Below, piece by piece: positions 35,343 to 47,817 of a stretch of 64,000 nucleotides of DNA. The notes under the pieces are model-generated. The model was given only the letters and a program-made list of their open reading frames with translations. It had not been told where the DNA came from and did no database searches. Each line of letters starts with the position of its first letter. Positions within the stretch are counted from its first letter, which is position 1. A program made the translations under genes and the position numbers. The stretch comes from Paludibacterium sp. B53371 (lineage in GTDB: Bacteria > Pseudomonadota > Gammaproteobacteria > Burkholderiales > Chromobacteriaceae). The stretch spans positions 744,001 through 808,000 of the forward strand of contig NZ_CP069163.1 of NCBI RefSeq assembly GCF_018802765.1. Reading direction: 5' to 3'.

Positions 35343-35957
35343 TCAGGCGGCTTGATAACGTCCGGGGCGGTGATTCATGGTGATTACCAGGTTGAGTGCT
35401 ACTGCGCCAATCAGCGAGGCCAGCAGTGCCAGCGGACTGACCACCAGCAGGGAGGCCGCGACGATCAGCACATCGACCGCCATCTGTAGCTTGCCGGCGC
35501 GTATTCCGCTTTTCTCCTGCAGGTACAGCGCCAGAATGTTCACCCCGCCCAGGCTGGCCTGGTGGCGGAACAGTACGATCAGCCCCACCCCCATCAGCAG
35601 TCCCCCGGTCAGTGCCGTGTAGAAGCCGTTGAGGGCCCCGAAGTGAACGAAGTGGCCGTGCAGTCCGGAGAACAGCGATACCAGGGCCACGGCGCAGAAG
35701 GTCTTGAGGGTGAATTCGCTGCCCTTGCCCTTGAGCGCCAGATAGTAGAACGGCAGATTGATGACGAAGAACACCAGCCCGAATGACCAGCCGGTCAGGT
35801 AGTGAATCAGGAAGGCCATCCCCGCCGTCCCGCCGATCAGCAGGCCGGCCTGCTTGAACATGGCAATGCCGAAAGAGACCAGCAGGGTACCGATCAGGAT
35901 GGACAGAATGTCTTCCGTCAGGCTGTGGGCGGGGGTGGGGGCGGCGATGGCGTGCAT
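35343..35957 (-). CDS. YitT-family membrane protein
   Basis: 204 residues from the ATG at 35957; a TTG at 35981 is an alternative. Five or six helices (SILIGTLLVSFGIAMFKQAG first) with the family stretches GGTAGMAFL and LGGVNILALYLQEKSGIRAG. YitT proteins are of unknown transport function. Shorter than Bacillus YitT (about 280) because it lacks the C-terminal DUF2179 domain, as is common in proteobacteria. No strong ribosome site. Confidence 0.82.
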   Translation of the reverse strand: MHAIAAPTPAHSLTEDILSILIGTLLVSFGIAMFKQAGLLIGGTAGMAFLIHYLTGWSFGLVFFVINLPFYYLALKGKGSEFTLKTFCAVALVSLFSGLHGHFVHFGALNGFYTALTGGLLMGVGLIVLFRHQASLGGVNILALYLQEKSGIRAGKLQMAVDVLIVAASLLVVSPLALLASLIGAVALNLVITMNHRPGRYQAA

Positions 35958-36257
35958 GATCTTGGTGCGCGAAGTAGGCAATGTCTACTTATTTGCAAAA
36001 TGTATGCCATTGCCGCGCCGGCCCAGCGTCACCTGGCGACAATTGGCACATCTGTGCCGTCCTAGGGTGCGCCATGATTCTTCGATTTGAGCTGTAATTT
36101 TGGCGTGTTCTGCCGAGATGTGGCGGTGAGCTTTGTGCCAGCGTTGGCGGTCTTTGTGGCACAAAGCGCGGAGAGAGCGTGAATTTGCACTGTTTTGGTG
36201 CGCATTGGCCGGTGAGGTCTTGCAGGCAGGCAGCCCCTGCTGCCCGCCGTGATGGCC
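35958..36257. other. intergenic region with 10-bp inverted repeat
   Basis: 300 nt between two minus-strand genes. A small frame (36062-36292, minus) has no family look and basic, low-information content, so I do not call it. CTTTGTGCCA (36131-36140) and TGGCACAAAG (36157-36166) form a perfect 10-bp inverted repeat with a 16-nt spacer. An imperfect hairpin around 36230-36252 may end the cyclase transcript. Confidence 0.6.
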
Positions 36258-36854
36258 TCAGAGCTCTGCCAGCAGATGAACCGGCACACCATAAAAGCCC
36301 TGCAGGCTGTCGCTGCGCTGATGGGCGATCCAGCCCAGCCGCAGGCCGAAGCGTTGCCGCCCGGCCAAGGCTTCGGCCAGCTGTGGCAGCTGGTTCAGGT
36401 TCTCGATCACGTAGCAGCCATGGTCCTCACAATAGCTGTCCACTTCGTGATGAGGCTGCTCACCGCGCCGCAAGCCCAATGCATCGATGCCAATGAACGC
36501 GGGTTGGCGGGCGATCAGGTATTCCACGGCCTCCCAGCTCAACTGGGGATGGTCAGCAAAATATTCCCGGCTGGTATAGGGAAAACGCTGCATGTGTCCG
36601 GTGTAAAGAATGATGGCATCGTTCTGGCGGATGTCGGCCTGGCGCAATGCCTCGACCCCGATGTCGCGGCCCGCCTGGCTGACATCAATCAGCACGGCGG
36701 CACAATGGCTGCGGTTCAGCGGAATCGGTTGCAACAGCCGGCTGTCCAGGTGGGTGCCGACATGGCCGGCATCGATGGGGCCGGGGCGCGTGATGCGCAT
36801 TTCGGCAAACAGCGGGTGGTCGAAAGACAGCGACAGGGACAGATCAATCAGCAT
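36258..36854 (-). CDS. cyclase-family metal-dependent hydrolase (KynB-like)
   Basis: 198 residues from the ATG at 36854 with AAGGAG upstream. The metal-binding HVGTHLD motif (HxGTHxD) is in place after a short N-terminus, and a second part EVDSYCEDHGCYVIENLNQL matches the downstream family region. The family includes kynurenine formamidase and other amidohydrolases. Sequence is shorter and more diverged than KynB and no kynurenine genes are nearby, so the substrate is open. Divergent from an AraC regulator. Confidence 0.78.
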   Translation of the reverse strand: MLIDLSLSLSFDHPLFAEMRITRPGPIDAGHVGTHLDSRLLQPIPLNRSHCAAVLIDVSQAGRDIGVEALRQADIRQNDAIILYTGHMQRFPYTSREYFADHPQLSWEAVEYLIARQPAFIGIDALGLRRGEQPHHEVDSYCEDHGCYVIENLNQLPQLAEALAGRQRFGLRLGWIAHQRSDSLQGFYGVPVHLLAEL

Positions 36855-36961
36855 GGTGGGCTCCTTGTGTGATGGGATGTCCGGGTGGACCAGCATGATT
36901 GTGCTAATCTGTGCATTGGCTTGCTAACGATGTAACGCCAATCAATTTGGAAATCTGGCCA

Positions 36962-37738
36962 ATGATGATCCCTGTCGAAACCCGGCTGAGCGATGGCCGA
37001 CCGATGCTGATCCGCAATCAAGCGCATCCGGTTGGCGCTGACATGTATTTGCACTGCCACCCTGAAGGGCAGCTTTGGGCGCTGTGGCAAGGCGGCGTGA
37101 CCATCGAGCTGCAGGGGTGCCAGTGGGTGCTGCCGCAAGGTCAGATTGGCTGGCTGCCGCCCGGCACGCCCCATGCCTCCTCGGTGTTTCGTCAGGCCGT
37201 TGGCTGGCATGCCTATTTGCAGCCTGCCTTGTGCGAGGTGTTTCCGCCGACTCCAACGGTGTTTCGTGCCAGCCCGCTGATTCGTGCCATGCTGGCGCAG
37301 ATCGCTGACTGGCAGATTGCCGCCGCCGGCTTGAGCGAGCGCCAGCAGCGCTTTTTTGCCGTGTTGCTGGACGAGTTGCTGCAGGCCGGAACTCAGCCGC
37401 TGATGTTGCCGATGCCCAGTCATCCCGGGCTGCTGCACCTTGCCCGGGGATTGCTGGAGGATCCGGCACAGGCGCACCCGCTCGATACCCTGGCGCGTGA
37501 GGCCGGCTTGTCACCGCGCAGTCTGACCCGCCACTTCAGGCAGCAGACCGGGATGACGCTGGTGCAATGGCGCACGGCGGCGCGCATGAAAAAAGCCCTG
37601 GAAGGGTTGGCTGCTGGCGGCAGCGTGACACGTGTGGCCTTCGAGACCGGTTACGACAGTGTCAGCAGCTTCATTACCGCATTCCGGCAGCGCTTTGGGG
37701 TGACACCGGCGCGCTATGTGCAGGGGATGGGCAAGTAG
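36962..37738 (+). CDS. AraC-family transcriptional regulator
   Basis: 258 residues from the ATG at 36962 (GGAAATCT upstream; the frame is open to 36911). An N-terminal cupin-like sensor (MYLHCHPEGQLWALWQGG, PPGTPHASSV) is followed by two HTH motifs in the last 100 residues (LDTLAREAGLSPRSLTRHF and VTRVAFETGYDSVSSFITAF, ending RFGVTPARY). The divergent cyclase gene is the natural target. Effector unknown. Confidence 0.88.
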   Translation: MMIPVETRLSDGRPMLIRNQAHPVGADMYLHCHPEGQLWALWQGGVTIELQGCQWVLPQGQIGWLPPGTPHASSVFRQAVGWHAYLQPALCEVFPPTPTVFRASPLIRAMLAQIADWQIAAAGLSERQQRFFAVLLDELLQAGTQPLMLPMPSHPGLLHLARGLLEDPAQAHPLDTLAREAGLSPRSLTRHFRQQTGMTLVQWRTAARMKKALEGLAAGGSVTRVAFETGYDSVSSFITAFRQRFGVTPARYVQGMGK

Positions 37739-37762
37739 GCGATCTTGATTTCCCGGGCGCGC

Positions 37763-37792
37763 AAAAAAGCCGACGTGAGCCGTCGGCTTTTT
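37763..37792. terminator. bidirectional rho-independent terminator
   Basis: AAAAAGCCGACG (37764-37775) pairs with CGTCGGCTTTTT (37781-37792) around TGAGC, with A and T runs on both sides. It lies between the convergent AraC-type and guaA genes. Confidence 0.9.
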
Positions 37793-37835
37793 GGCGTACC
37801 CAGCCGGGCTGGCGTGCCGCCCGGTCGGTGGTCGC

Positions 37836-39407
37836 TTATTCCCACTCAATCGTCGCCGGCGGCTTGCCCGATACATCGTAGACCACGCGGTTGATGCCGC
37901 GCACTTCGTTGATGATGCGGTTGGAGGCGCGGCCGAGCAGGGAGTAGGGCAGTTCGGCCCAGTGTGCAGTCATGAAGTCGGAGGTGACCACGGCACGCAG
38001 TGCCACGACGTAGTCGTAGGTGCGGCCATCGCCCATCACGCCGACCGACTTGACCGGCAGGAAGACGGCAAAGGCCTGGCTGGTCTTGTCGTACCAGGAC
38101 AGACCGTCTTCGTCGACGGTGTTGCGCAGTTCTTCAATGAAGATGGCGTCGGCACGACGCAGCAGGTCGGCGTATTCGGTCTTGACCTCACCCAGGATGC
38201 GCACGCCCAGGCCCGGACCCGGGAAGGGGTGGCGATAGACCATGTCGTGCGGCAGGCCGAGTGCCACGCCCAGTTCGCGCACTTCGTCCTTGAACAGTTC
38301 GCGCAGCGGCTCCAGCAGCTTGAGATTCAGGGTTTCCGGCAGACCACCGACGTTGTGGTGGCTCTTGATGGTGTGGGCCTTCTTGGTCTTGGCGCCGGCC
38401 GATTCGATCACGTCCGGGTAGATGGTGCCCTGTGCCAGCCAGCGGGCATTGCTGAGCTTCTTGGCTTCCCGCTGGAAGACTTCAACGAATTCGGCGCCGA
38501 TGATCTTGCGCTTCTTCTCCGGATCGGTTTCGCCAGCCAGCTTGCCCATGAAGTCGGCGGCGGCATCGACGTGCACGACCTTGACGCCCAGGTTGCGGGC
38601 GAACATGTCCATGACCATCTGGCCTTCGTTCAGGCGCAGCAGGCCGTGGTCGACAAAGACGCAGGTCAGCTGGTCACCGATGGCGCGATGGATCAGCGCA
38701 GCGGCCACGGAGGAGTCGACCCCGCCGGACAGGCCGAGGATGACTTCTTCCTGGCCGACCTGGGCACGGATTCTGGCGACGGCTTCGTCGATGTAGTTGG
38801 GCATGGTCCAGGACGGGGTGGCCGCGCAGATGCCGAGCACGAAGCGGTGCAGCATGTCCTTGCCGTGCTTGGTGTGGGTGACTTCCGGATGGAACTGGAC
38901 GGCGTAGAAGCCGCGGTGTTCATCGGCCATGGCGGCGATCGGGCAGGAACGGTTGCTGCCGATGACGTTGAAGCCGGCCGGCAGGGCGGTGACCTTGTCG
39001 CCATGGCTCATCCACACTTCCTGCACGCGTTCGCCGTTGGGCAGGACCTTGCCCGGCAGGTTGTCGAACAGCTTGCTGGCCACGGTGGTGACTTCGGCAT
39101 AGCCGAACTCGCGCACATGACCCGACTCGACCTTGCCGCCCAGGGTCTGGGCCATCCATTGCATGCCGTAGCAGATGCCCAAAACCGGGACGCCGAGCTG
39201 GAACAGCTCGGCGTCGGCCTGGTAGTCGCTTTCGTAGACCGAGTTCGGTCCGCCGGACAGGATGATGCCCTTGGGGCCGAAGGCGCGGATCTCGTCGATC
39301 GGCATGTCGAACGGATGCAGTTCACAGTAGACATGCGCTTCGCGCACGCGGCGCGCGATCAGTTGGGAGACCTGGGAGCCGAAGTCGAGAATGAGGATTT
39401 TGTCCAT
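37836..39407 (-). CDS. guaA: GMP synthase (glutamine-hydrolysing)
   Basis: 523 residues from the ATG at 39407 (AAGGAAC upstream; the frame is open to 39437). Glutamine amidotransferase class I domain with nucleophile C79 in GICYGMQ and the HPE dyad in [12 protein letters not shown]-pyrophosphatase P-loop [10 protein letters not shown] follows, then the C-terminal dimerisation domain ending ATIEWE. It converts XMP to GMP. guaB is not in the window. Confidence 0.97.
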   Translation of the reverse strand: MDKILILDFGSQVSQLIARRVREAHVYCELHPFDMPIDEIRAFGPKGIILSGGPNSVYESDYQADAELFQLGVPVLGICYGMQWMAQTLGGKVESGHVREFGYAEVTTVASKLFDNLPGKVLPNGERVQEVWMSHGDKVTALPAGFNVIGSNRSCPIAAMADEHRGFYAVQFHPEVTHTKHGKDMLHRFVLGICAATPSWTMPNYIDEAVARIRAQVGQEEVILGLSGGVDSSVAAALIHRAIGDQLTCVFVDHGLLRLNEGQMVMDMFARNLGVKVVHVDAAADFMGKLAGETDPEKKRKIIGAEFVEVFQREAKKLSNARWLAQGTIYPDVIESAGAKTKKAHTIKSHHNVGGLPETLNLKLLEPLRELFKDEVRELGVALGLPHDMVYRHPFPGPGLGVRILGEVKTEYADLLRRADAIFIEELRNTVDEDGLSWYDKTSQAFAVFLPVKSVGVMGDGRTYDYVVALRAVVTSDFMTAHWAELPYSLLGRASNRIINEVRGINRVVYDVSGKPPATIEWE

Positions 39408-39473
39408 GCTGTTCCTTGAAATGTGGCCCGCCGCCATATACGTGTGGGTGCGGCGGGTGTGTCTGAATGCTGT

Positions 39474-39920
39474 TTAGCCCTTGTCGCGCATCAGTCGCTG
39501 CTTTTCCCGGGCCCATTCGCGGTCTTTTTCGGTGGCACGCTTGTCGTGCTGCTTCTTGCCCTTGGCCAGGCCGATTTCCGCCTTGATGCGACCGCGGGTG
39601 TAGTGCAGGTCGAGGGCGACCAGGGTGTAGCCTGCGCGTTCGACCTTGCCGATCAGTTTGTTGATTTCGCTCTGGTTCAACAGCAGCTTGCGGCTGCGCA
39701 CCGGATCGGGGTGAATGTGGGTCGAGGCGGATTGCAGCGGCGAAATGTGCGCGCCGATCAGCCAGAAGGCGCCACGCTGCCAGACGACATAGCTTTCTTT
39801 CAGCTGGGCGCGGCCGGCGCGGATGGCCTTGACTTCCCAGCCCTCGAGCACGAGGCCGGCCTCGTGTTTCTCTTCGATGAAGTACTCGTGAAAGGCTTTG
39901 CGGTTGTCGATGATGCTCAT
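39474..39920 (-). CDS. smpB: SsrA-binding protein SmpB
   Basis: 148 residues, OB-fold followed by the basic tail ([24 protein letters not shown]), the part that enters the ribosomal decoding site with tmRNA. Family stretches [30 protein letters not shown] and [11 protein letters not shown] are clear. Divergent from ratA, a frequent arrangement. Confidence 0.97.
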   Translation of the reverse strand: MSIIDNRKAFHEYFIEEKHEAGLVLEGWEVKAIRAGRAQLKESYVVWQRGAFWLIGAHISPLQSASTHIHPDPVRSRKLLLNQSEINKLIGKVERAGYTLVALDLHYTRGRIKAEIGLAKGKKQHDKRATEKDREWAREKQRLMRDKG

Positions 39921-40081
39921 TTTGATGGCATGGCTGCAATGGTGAATCCGCTATTTTAGCAGACTCCGGGCTTTCGCTGAATCCCTCGAAAATTCAGCAG
40001 CTTCTGGCCTACCTCATGGCGTGATTCTTGTCGGTTGCCGGTTAAACGGGTAACGTTCTGTTTTTTTGCTGTGCGTGCGCG

Positions 40082-40519
40082 ATGAAGGTGGTTGAAAAGA
40101 ATGTGCTGGTCGGGCATACCCCGGACCAGATGTATGCGCTGGTGAATGACTTCGAGCGCTACCCGGCTTTCCTGCCGTGGTGTGGTCGCGCCGAGGTCTT
40201 GTCGCGCGAGGGCGAGCAGGTCCATGCCCGGCTGCATATCGATTATTTCAAGGTGCGGCAGCATTTCTCGACCCGCAATGTCTGCGTGGCGGGCCAGTCG
40301 ATCACCATGACGCTGGACGAGGGGCCTTTCGAATCGCTGTCCGGCAGCTGGCAGTTCCGCCCGCTGGGTGACCTGGGCTGCAAGATCGAGTTTCGTCTGA
40401 GTTACCAGTTCTCCAGCAAGATTCTGGAAAAGCTGATCGGCCCGGTGTTCGATCATATTTCAGCCTCGCTGGTCGATGCGTTCATCAAGGAAGCCGACAG
40501 GGTTTATGGTCATGACTGA
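40082..40519 (+). CDS. ratA: RatA/Coq10-type START-domain protein
   Basis: 145 residues of the polyketide-cyclase/START fold; opening KVVEKNVLVGHTPDQMYALVNDFERYPAFLPWC is the family signature (split here only by reading). E. coli RatA was reported to interfere with 50S subunits, while Coq10 relatives bind ubiquinone, so the true role may be in quinone use. It overlaps rnfH by 8 nt. Confidence 0.93.
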   Translation: MKVVEKNVLVGHTPDQMYALVNDFERYPAFLPWCGRAEVLSREGEQVHARLHIDYFKVRQHFSTRNVCVAGQSITMTLDEGPFESLSGSWQFRPLGDLGCKIEFRLSYQFSSKILEKLIGPVFDHISASLVDAFIKEADRVYGHD

Positions 40520-40796
40520 GCCGATTGCCATCGAGGTGGCTTACGCCGCGCCAGCGGCACAGAAGATCGTGGCTTTGCAGGTTGCCGCCGGCACCACCGC
40601 GCTGCAGGCGGCCGAGCAATCCGGTTTGCTGACGGCGTTTGCCGTGGATGTCGCGACGCTGAAGCTGGGCGTGTTCGGCAAAGCCGTGCCGCCGGGGCAG
40701 GTGCTGCGTGCCGGCGACCGGGTCGAGATTTACCGCCCCTTGCTGGCGGATCCGAAGGAGGTGCGCCGCCGCCGTGCCAAAGCCGGCAAGGCGTGA
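40512..40796 (+). CDS. rnfH: RnfH/RatB ubiquitin-fold protein
   Basis: 94 residues from the ATG at 40512 (ATGACTGA overlaps the ratA stop). Beta-grasp fold with VEVAYAxP-like start (IEVAYAAPAAQKI) and the C-terminal hallmark GDRVEIYRPLLADPKEVRRRRA. Function unknown. The ratA-rnfH pair is conserved. Confidence 0.94.
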   Translation: MTEPIAIEVAYAAPAAQKIVALQVAAGTTALQAAEQSGLLTAFAVDVATLKLGVFGKAVPPGQVLRAGDRVEIYRPLLADPKEVRRRRAKAGKA

Positions 40797-40808
40797 GGGG
40801 ATGGCGAT

Positions 40809-40843
40809 AAAAAAAGCCAGTGCGCATTGCACTGGCTTTTTTC
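40809..40843. terminator. bidirectional rho-independent terminator
   Basis: A 14-bp stem AAAAAAGCCAGTGC / GCACTGGCTTTTTT with loop GCATT, between the convergent rnfH and GGDEF genes. Confidence 0.92.
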
Positions 40844-40861
40844 ATGGGCTGTACGCGGATT

Positions 40862-42661
40862 TCAGCCGAGGTGAACCGGACCTTCTTCTGCGCTGCAGAC
40901 ACGGTTCTTGCCCGCCAGCTTGGCCTGGTACATGGCCTGGTCGGCGCGCTCGATGACGTCGATATCGCGTTCGCCCAGATGCCATTGGGCAACGCCGGCG
41001 CTGAAGGTGATGACCAGGCGGTCGTTGTTGGCCAGGAAGAAGGTCTTGGTCAGCTCGCGCTGCAGGCGGCGGATGGTTTCCAGTGCCTCTTCCAGCGAGG
41101 TGTCCGGCATCAGCAGCACGAACTCTTCGCCACCGAAGCGTGCGACCACATCGGCAGGGCGGATATTGTTGCGGATGACGTCCACCAGGTAGATCAGTGC
41201 GTCGTCACCGGTCAGGTGGCCGTAGTGGTCGTTCAGTTGCTTGAAGTTGTCGACGTCGATCAGGGCGACGCACAGCGGGCTGTGGGTGCGCTCGGTACGT
41301 CCGATCTCCCGCTGGAAGTGCTCGGCCAGACCCCGGCGGTTGTAGGCGCCGGTGAGCTGGTCTTCCTTGACCTTGGCACTGGCGGTTTCCAGTGCCTGTT
41401 CCAGCTCCTTGATGCGCTGTTCCGCGGCCTCGACCTCGTTGCGTGCGGTGATCAGTTCGTCGTGGGAGTGGCTCAGTCCCTGCTGCATTTCGACCGTGTC
41501 TTCCACCAGGTCGGCAATGATGCTGTTCAGCTCACCGACATCCGTGGTCTCCTTGATGCGCTGGCTATGAACGGTGATCTTCTGCTGGAAGTCATCGGTG
41601 CTGTCGGTGATGGCCGACAGGCGGGTGATGAAGCTGTCGAGCAGGGTGCGCAGTGAGTTGGCGGCTTCGTCCAGCGACTGTTTCAGGCTGCCCTGCTTGC
41701 GGATGACCTCGCGCAGGCTGGTTTCCAGCTGGTAGAGCTGCTGCATGGACAGGGGCTGTTGCGACAGCACTTCCTGCAGGCTGGCGACCTGGCCGACCAG
41801 AAAACCATCGGACTGGTTGAGCTGGGCAATGTTGTCCAGCATCAGTTTCAGCATGTTGGCCAGGCCGTTGACCAGACGTCCTTCCTGTTGCGACTGCAGC
41901 TCGAGCTTGATCATGAAGGCTCGCAGGCGCGGCAGGTACATGTCGAGGGCGGCGGCGTCCTGCAGGTTTTCCAGTTCGGTGATCAGGACCTCGAGGTCCA
42001 GTTGCAGGTCCGGGTTGTCCAGCAGTCGTGGTTCCAGCCCATGCTTCAGGGCATAGGCCAGAGTACGCTGCCAGGTGCCCCAGCTGTCATCGGCACTGTG
42101 CGGCGCCTGGGCGATGACCACTGCCTCCTCTTCCGGCACAACGGGTTCTTCGCCCCAGCTGGCAGGGTCCCGCTGGCTCGGCGGCAGGCCCCAGTTGTTG
42201 ATGAGGGCGTTGAGTTTCTGGTTGAGTTCTTCCGGCTGGTTGCCGTAGTTGATCAGTACGCGCTCGAGAGCGGTCTGCTTGAAGTGTTGCGGCAGATCGG
42301 GGATGCGCATTTCCCAGCCGCGGATCAGGTCGTTGATCAGCGAGCCCCATGACTGGGTGAGCTCACAGTCCTTGAGGGCTTCGCGCATGCAGTCGACGGC
42401 CAGCTGCGGGATCTGCTCCCAGCGCTCGTCGTCGGCAGCCTGTTGCAGTTTGGACAGCAGCAGGCGTGATTGTACGGAGTTGGTGGCTTGTGATTCGATG
42501 GCGCGGACCAGCTGGCCGGCCAGCCGCCCTTCGCGGGTCAGCGGATTCTGGCAAAGTTCGTTGAAAACGCGTTCGAAGTTTTCCGGAGTGGGTAACAGTT
42601 TGCGTGCAGACAGCTGCTTGAGTGTTTCTCGCGCGACTTCAATCGGATTATTGGTCGTCAT
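40862..42661 (-). CDS. soluble diguanylate cyclase (GGDEF) with long helical N-terminus
   Basis: 599 residues from the ATG at 42661; an in-frame ATG at 42694 adds 11 residues and the ribosome sites are equally weak. No membrane segment. Residues 1 to about 420 are a helical region of unknown family ending in a coiled coil (about 395-425). The GGDEF domain has the active GGEEF at 510-514 and an inhibitory I-site RPAD at 501-504, five residues upstream, so an active and feedback-controlled enzyme is expected. It could feed PelD or the flagellar/chemotaxis modules, but no linkage proves it. Confidence 0.92.
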   Translation of the reverse strand: MTTNNPIEVARETLKQLSARKLLPTPENFERVFNELCQNPLTREGRLAGQLVRAIESQATNSVQSRLLLSKLQQAADDERWEQIPQLAVDCMREALKDCELTQSWGSLINDLIRGWEMRIPDLPQHFKQTALERVLINYGNQPEELNQKLNALINNWGLPPSQRDPASWGEEPVVPEEEAVVIAQAPHSADDSWGTWQRTLAYALKHGLEPRLLDNPDLQLDLEVLITELENLQDAAALDMYLPRLRAFMIKLELQSQQEGRLVNGLANMLKLMLDNIAQLNQSDGFLVGQVASLQEVLSQQPLSMQQLYQLETSLREVIRKQGSLKQSLDEAANSLRTLLDSFITRLSAITDSTDDFQQKITVHSQRIKETTDVGELNSIIADLVEDTVEMQQGLSHSHDELITARNEVEAAEQRIKELEQALETASAKVKEDQLTGAYNRRGLAEHFQREIGRTERTHSPLCVALIDVDNFKQLNDHYGHLTGDDALIYLVDVIRNNIRPADVVARFGGEEFVLLMPDTSLEEALETIRRLQRELTKTFFLANNDRLVITFSAGVAQWHLGERDIDVIERADQAMYQAKLAGKNRVCSAEEGPVHLG

Positions 42662-42736
42662 GGCCCATACCCTGGAGGACTTGTTGCCACGCATGCTCTC
42701 GGATCTTTCGCAGTGAAAGTCAGCCGGGCAAGGTGA

Positions 42737-43027
42737 TTATTGTCTGTTTGCGCTTGCCGGGGCCAGCAATTGGAAAAATACTTCGCCGTTGCGAATCAGC
42801 CCAAGCTCATTGCGGGCGCGTTCTTCAATGGCATCGGTCCCTTGTTTCAAATCCCGTACTTCGGCATCCAGTGCAGCATTGCGGGCGATCAGCTGTTGGT
42901 TGACCACCCGCTGCTGCTGGAGCTGCTTGTCCAGCTGCCAGACCCTGAACCAGCTGCCCTTGCCAAGCCAAAGCGGCCATTGCAGGGCAACGAGTAGAGC
43001 GATCAGGGTCACGGTCAGCCAGCGCAT
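42737..43027 (-). CDS. ftsB: cell division protein FtsB
   Basis: 96 residues: one N-terminal membrane helix (about 4-21), a coiled coil (about 32-62, [22 protein letters not shown]), then [19 protein letters not shown], the conserved FtsB end. Works with FtsL and FtsQ at the division septum. Follows eno by 12 nt, the usual eno-ftsB order. Confidence 0.95.
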   Translation of the reverse strand: MRWLTVTLIALLVALQWPLWLGKGSWFRVWQLDKQLQQQRVVNQQLIARNAALDAEVRDLKQGTDAIEERARNELGLIRNGEVFFQLLAPASANRQ

Positions 43028-43039
43028 GTTCTAGTTATA

Positions 43040-44353
<1,314 letters not shown>

Positions 44354-44493
44354 TTATTGCCCCCGAAGAGGCGCTTCATGCAAGACAGCAGAGACAAAAT
44401 CAGTGGTCGTACACAGGGAAGGGCCGGCCGGAGCCGGCGAACCGAGATCGGTCTGCGTGGCGGGCCCGCAGGACGGGCAGGCCCGCTTTCGCC

Positions 44494-46436
<1,943 letters not shown>

Positions 46437-46670
46437 ATGGCGCGTGTTTGCAAAGTCACCGGCAAGCGTCCGATGACCGGGAACAACGTTTCCCACGCCA
46501 ACAACAAAACGAAACGACGTTTCCTGCCGAACCTGCAATATCGCAAGTTCTGGGTAGAGAGCGAAAACCGCTGGATTCGCCTGCGCATCTCCAATGCTGC
46601 GCTGCGCACCATCGACAAGCTGGGCATCGACGTTGTCCTGGCCGATCTGCGCGCTCGCGGCGAGATCTGA
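46437..46670 (+). CDS. rpmB: 50S ribosomal protein L28
   Basis: 77 residues, [20 protein letters not shown] start and [17 protein letters not shown] end; only two cysteine-free zinc positions remain (single Cys at 5), so it is the zinc-independent form. GGGAG upstream. Operon with rpmG. Confidence 0.98.
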   Translation: MARVCKVTGKRPMTGNNVSHANNKTKRRFLPNLQYRKFWVESENRWIRLRISNAALRTIDKLGIDVVLADLRARGEI

Positions 46671-46705
46671 TTCAGCGACAACACGGATAGCGACTGAGGT
46701 ATACC

Positions 46706-46861
46706 ATGCGCGACAAGATTAAGCTGGAATCGACTGCCGGCACTGGCCATTTCTACACCACCTCCAAGAACAAGCGCACCATGCCGGAAAAGATGGAGAT
46801 CAAGAAGTTTGATCCCGTTGCCCGCAAGCATGTTCTGTACAAGGAAACCAAGCTGAAGTAA
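46706..46861 (+). CDS. rpmG: 50S ribosomal protein L33
   Basis: 51 residues ([19 protein letters not shown].., ending YKETKLK). No cysteine pairs, so the zinc-free C-minus form. Stands 35 nt after rpmB and is followed by a strong terminator. Confidence 0.98.
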   Translation: MRDKIKLESTAGTGHFYTTSKNKRTMPEKMEIKKFDPVARKHVLYKETKLK

Positions 46862-46888
46862 GCCTGGTTCCGGTGACATGGCATTCAT

Positions 46889-46919
46889 AAAAACCCTTCG
46901 GTACGCCGAAGGGTTTTTT
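46889..46919 (+). terminator. rho-independent terminator of rpmB-rpmG
   Basis: AAACCCTTCGG / CCGAAGGGTTT stem (46891-46901 with 46906-46916), loop TACG, then TTT. Confidence 0.93.
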
Positions 46920-46957
46920 GTTTTGTCCGGCTGAGGCGTGTCGTGTGCTGACAGCCC

Positions 46958-46992
46958 AAAGAAAAAGGATCGCTGTGCGATCCTTTTTCTTT
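46958..46992. terminator. second hairpin, terminator of the minus-strand tsaB-rimI-udg operon
   Basis: AAAGAAAAAGGATCGC (46958-46973) pairs perfectly over 16 bp with 46977-46992 around TGT; each arm ends in an A or T run. Six nt beyond the udg stop. Confidence 0.9.
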
Positions 46993-46998
46993 GCCGGC

Positions 46999-47817
46999 TC
47001 AGGGCTGCCCGTCCAGGGTACGCTTTGCCAGAACCCAATCCTGCCATGCTTTGGCCTTGTCGGGCGGATTGCGCAGCAAATAGGCGGGATGATAGCTGAC
47101 AATCAGGCGGCGCCCGCGGAAATCATGCACCTGACCGCGCAGGCGGCTGATGCTTTGTTCGGTCTGCAGCAGCGTTTGTGCGGCAAACCGGCCCAGCGCC
47201 AGGATGATGTCGGGTTGGATGTGATCGATCTGTTGCCACAGGAAATGCTGGCAGGCGGCAATTTCATCGCCGGCCGGATTGCGGTTGCCCGGGGGGCGGC
47301 ACTTGAGAACGTTGGCGATGAACACATCGTCCTGGGCCGAGAGGCCGGCTGCCGCCAGCATATTGTCCAGCAACTGGCCGGCACGGCCGACAAAAGGTTC
47401 GCCCTGCCGGTCCTCATGCTCGCCCGGCGCTTCGCCGACCAGCAGCCAGCGTGCCTGCGGATTGCCGCGACCAAACACGGCCTGCGTGCGGGTGTCGCAC
47501 AGACGGCATTGCTGGCAGTGCTGTACCGCCTGCTGCAGGGCGGGCCAGCTCAGCCGTTCGCTGCTGACCGCCGGCCGCTCGATCTCTGTCGGTGCCACCG
47601 GGCTCGGCGCCGTCGCGGGCGGGGGTGTCTCGTTGACGATGCGGAGCGGTTCGGTCTGCGCCGCCAGGGGCAGATCGATGGCTTCGGGTGCGGGCAGGGG
47701 CGCTGCCACGGGCTGCTGCAGCCAGCTCAGTCCGGCATGTTCCGGGTGGGCGCCGGGGCGCGCCTGCCAGATCGGCCCCAGTCCCATGGCCTCGACAAGC
47801 TGTGCTTTGCGGCTCAC
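46999..47817 (-). CDS. family 4 uracil-DNA glycosylase (iron-sulfur)
   Basis: 272 residues from GTG at 47817, which overlaps the rimI stop by 4 nt. The first 85 residues are Pro/Ala-rich with no domain. The catalytic domain then has the cluster cysteines CQQCRLC and later CRPPGNRNP and CQHFLW, motif A GEAPGEHEDRQGEPFVG and motif B HPAYLLR. It removes uracil from DNA. The linker-bearing N-terminus resembles the part related to phage SPO1 DNA polymerase seen in longer family members. Confidence 0.92.
   Translation of the reverse strand: MSRKAQLVEAMGLGPIWQARPGAHPEHAGLSWLQQPVAAPLPAPEAIDLPLAAQTEPLRIVNETPPPATAPSPVAPTEIERPAVSSERLSWPALQQAVQHCQQCRLCDTRTQAVFGRGNPQARWLLVGEAPGEHEDRQGEPFVGRAGQLLDNMLAAAGLSAQDDVFIANVLKCRPPGNRNPAGDEIAACQHFLWQQIDHIQPDIILALGRFAAQTLLQTEQSISRLRGQVHDFRGRRLIVSYHPAYLLRNPPDKAKAWQDWVLAKRTLDGQP

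Noticed and set aside
36062-36292. 76-residue minus-strand frame between the YitT and cyclase genes
   Set aside because: Overlaps the end of the cyclase gene, is basic and low in information, and has no ribosome site or relatives I can name.
37791-39419. 542-residue plus-strand frame over guaA
   Set aside because: Antisense shadow of a universally conserved enzyme.
44460-44486. 7-bp hairpin GCGGGCC/GGCCCGC downstream of pyrG
   Set aside because: Short stem, 13-nt loop and no T run on the minus strand; not enough to call a terminator.
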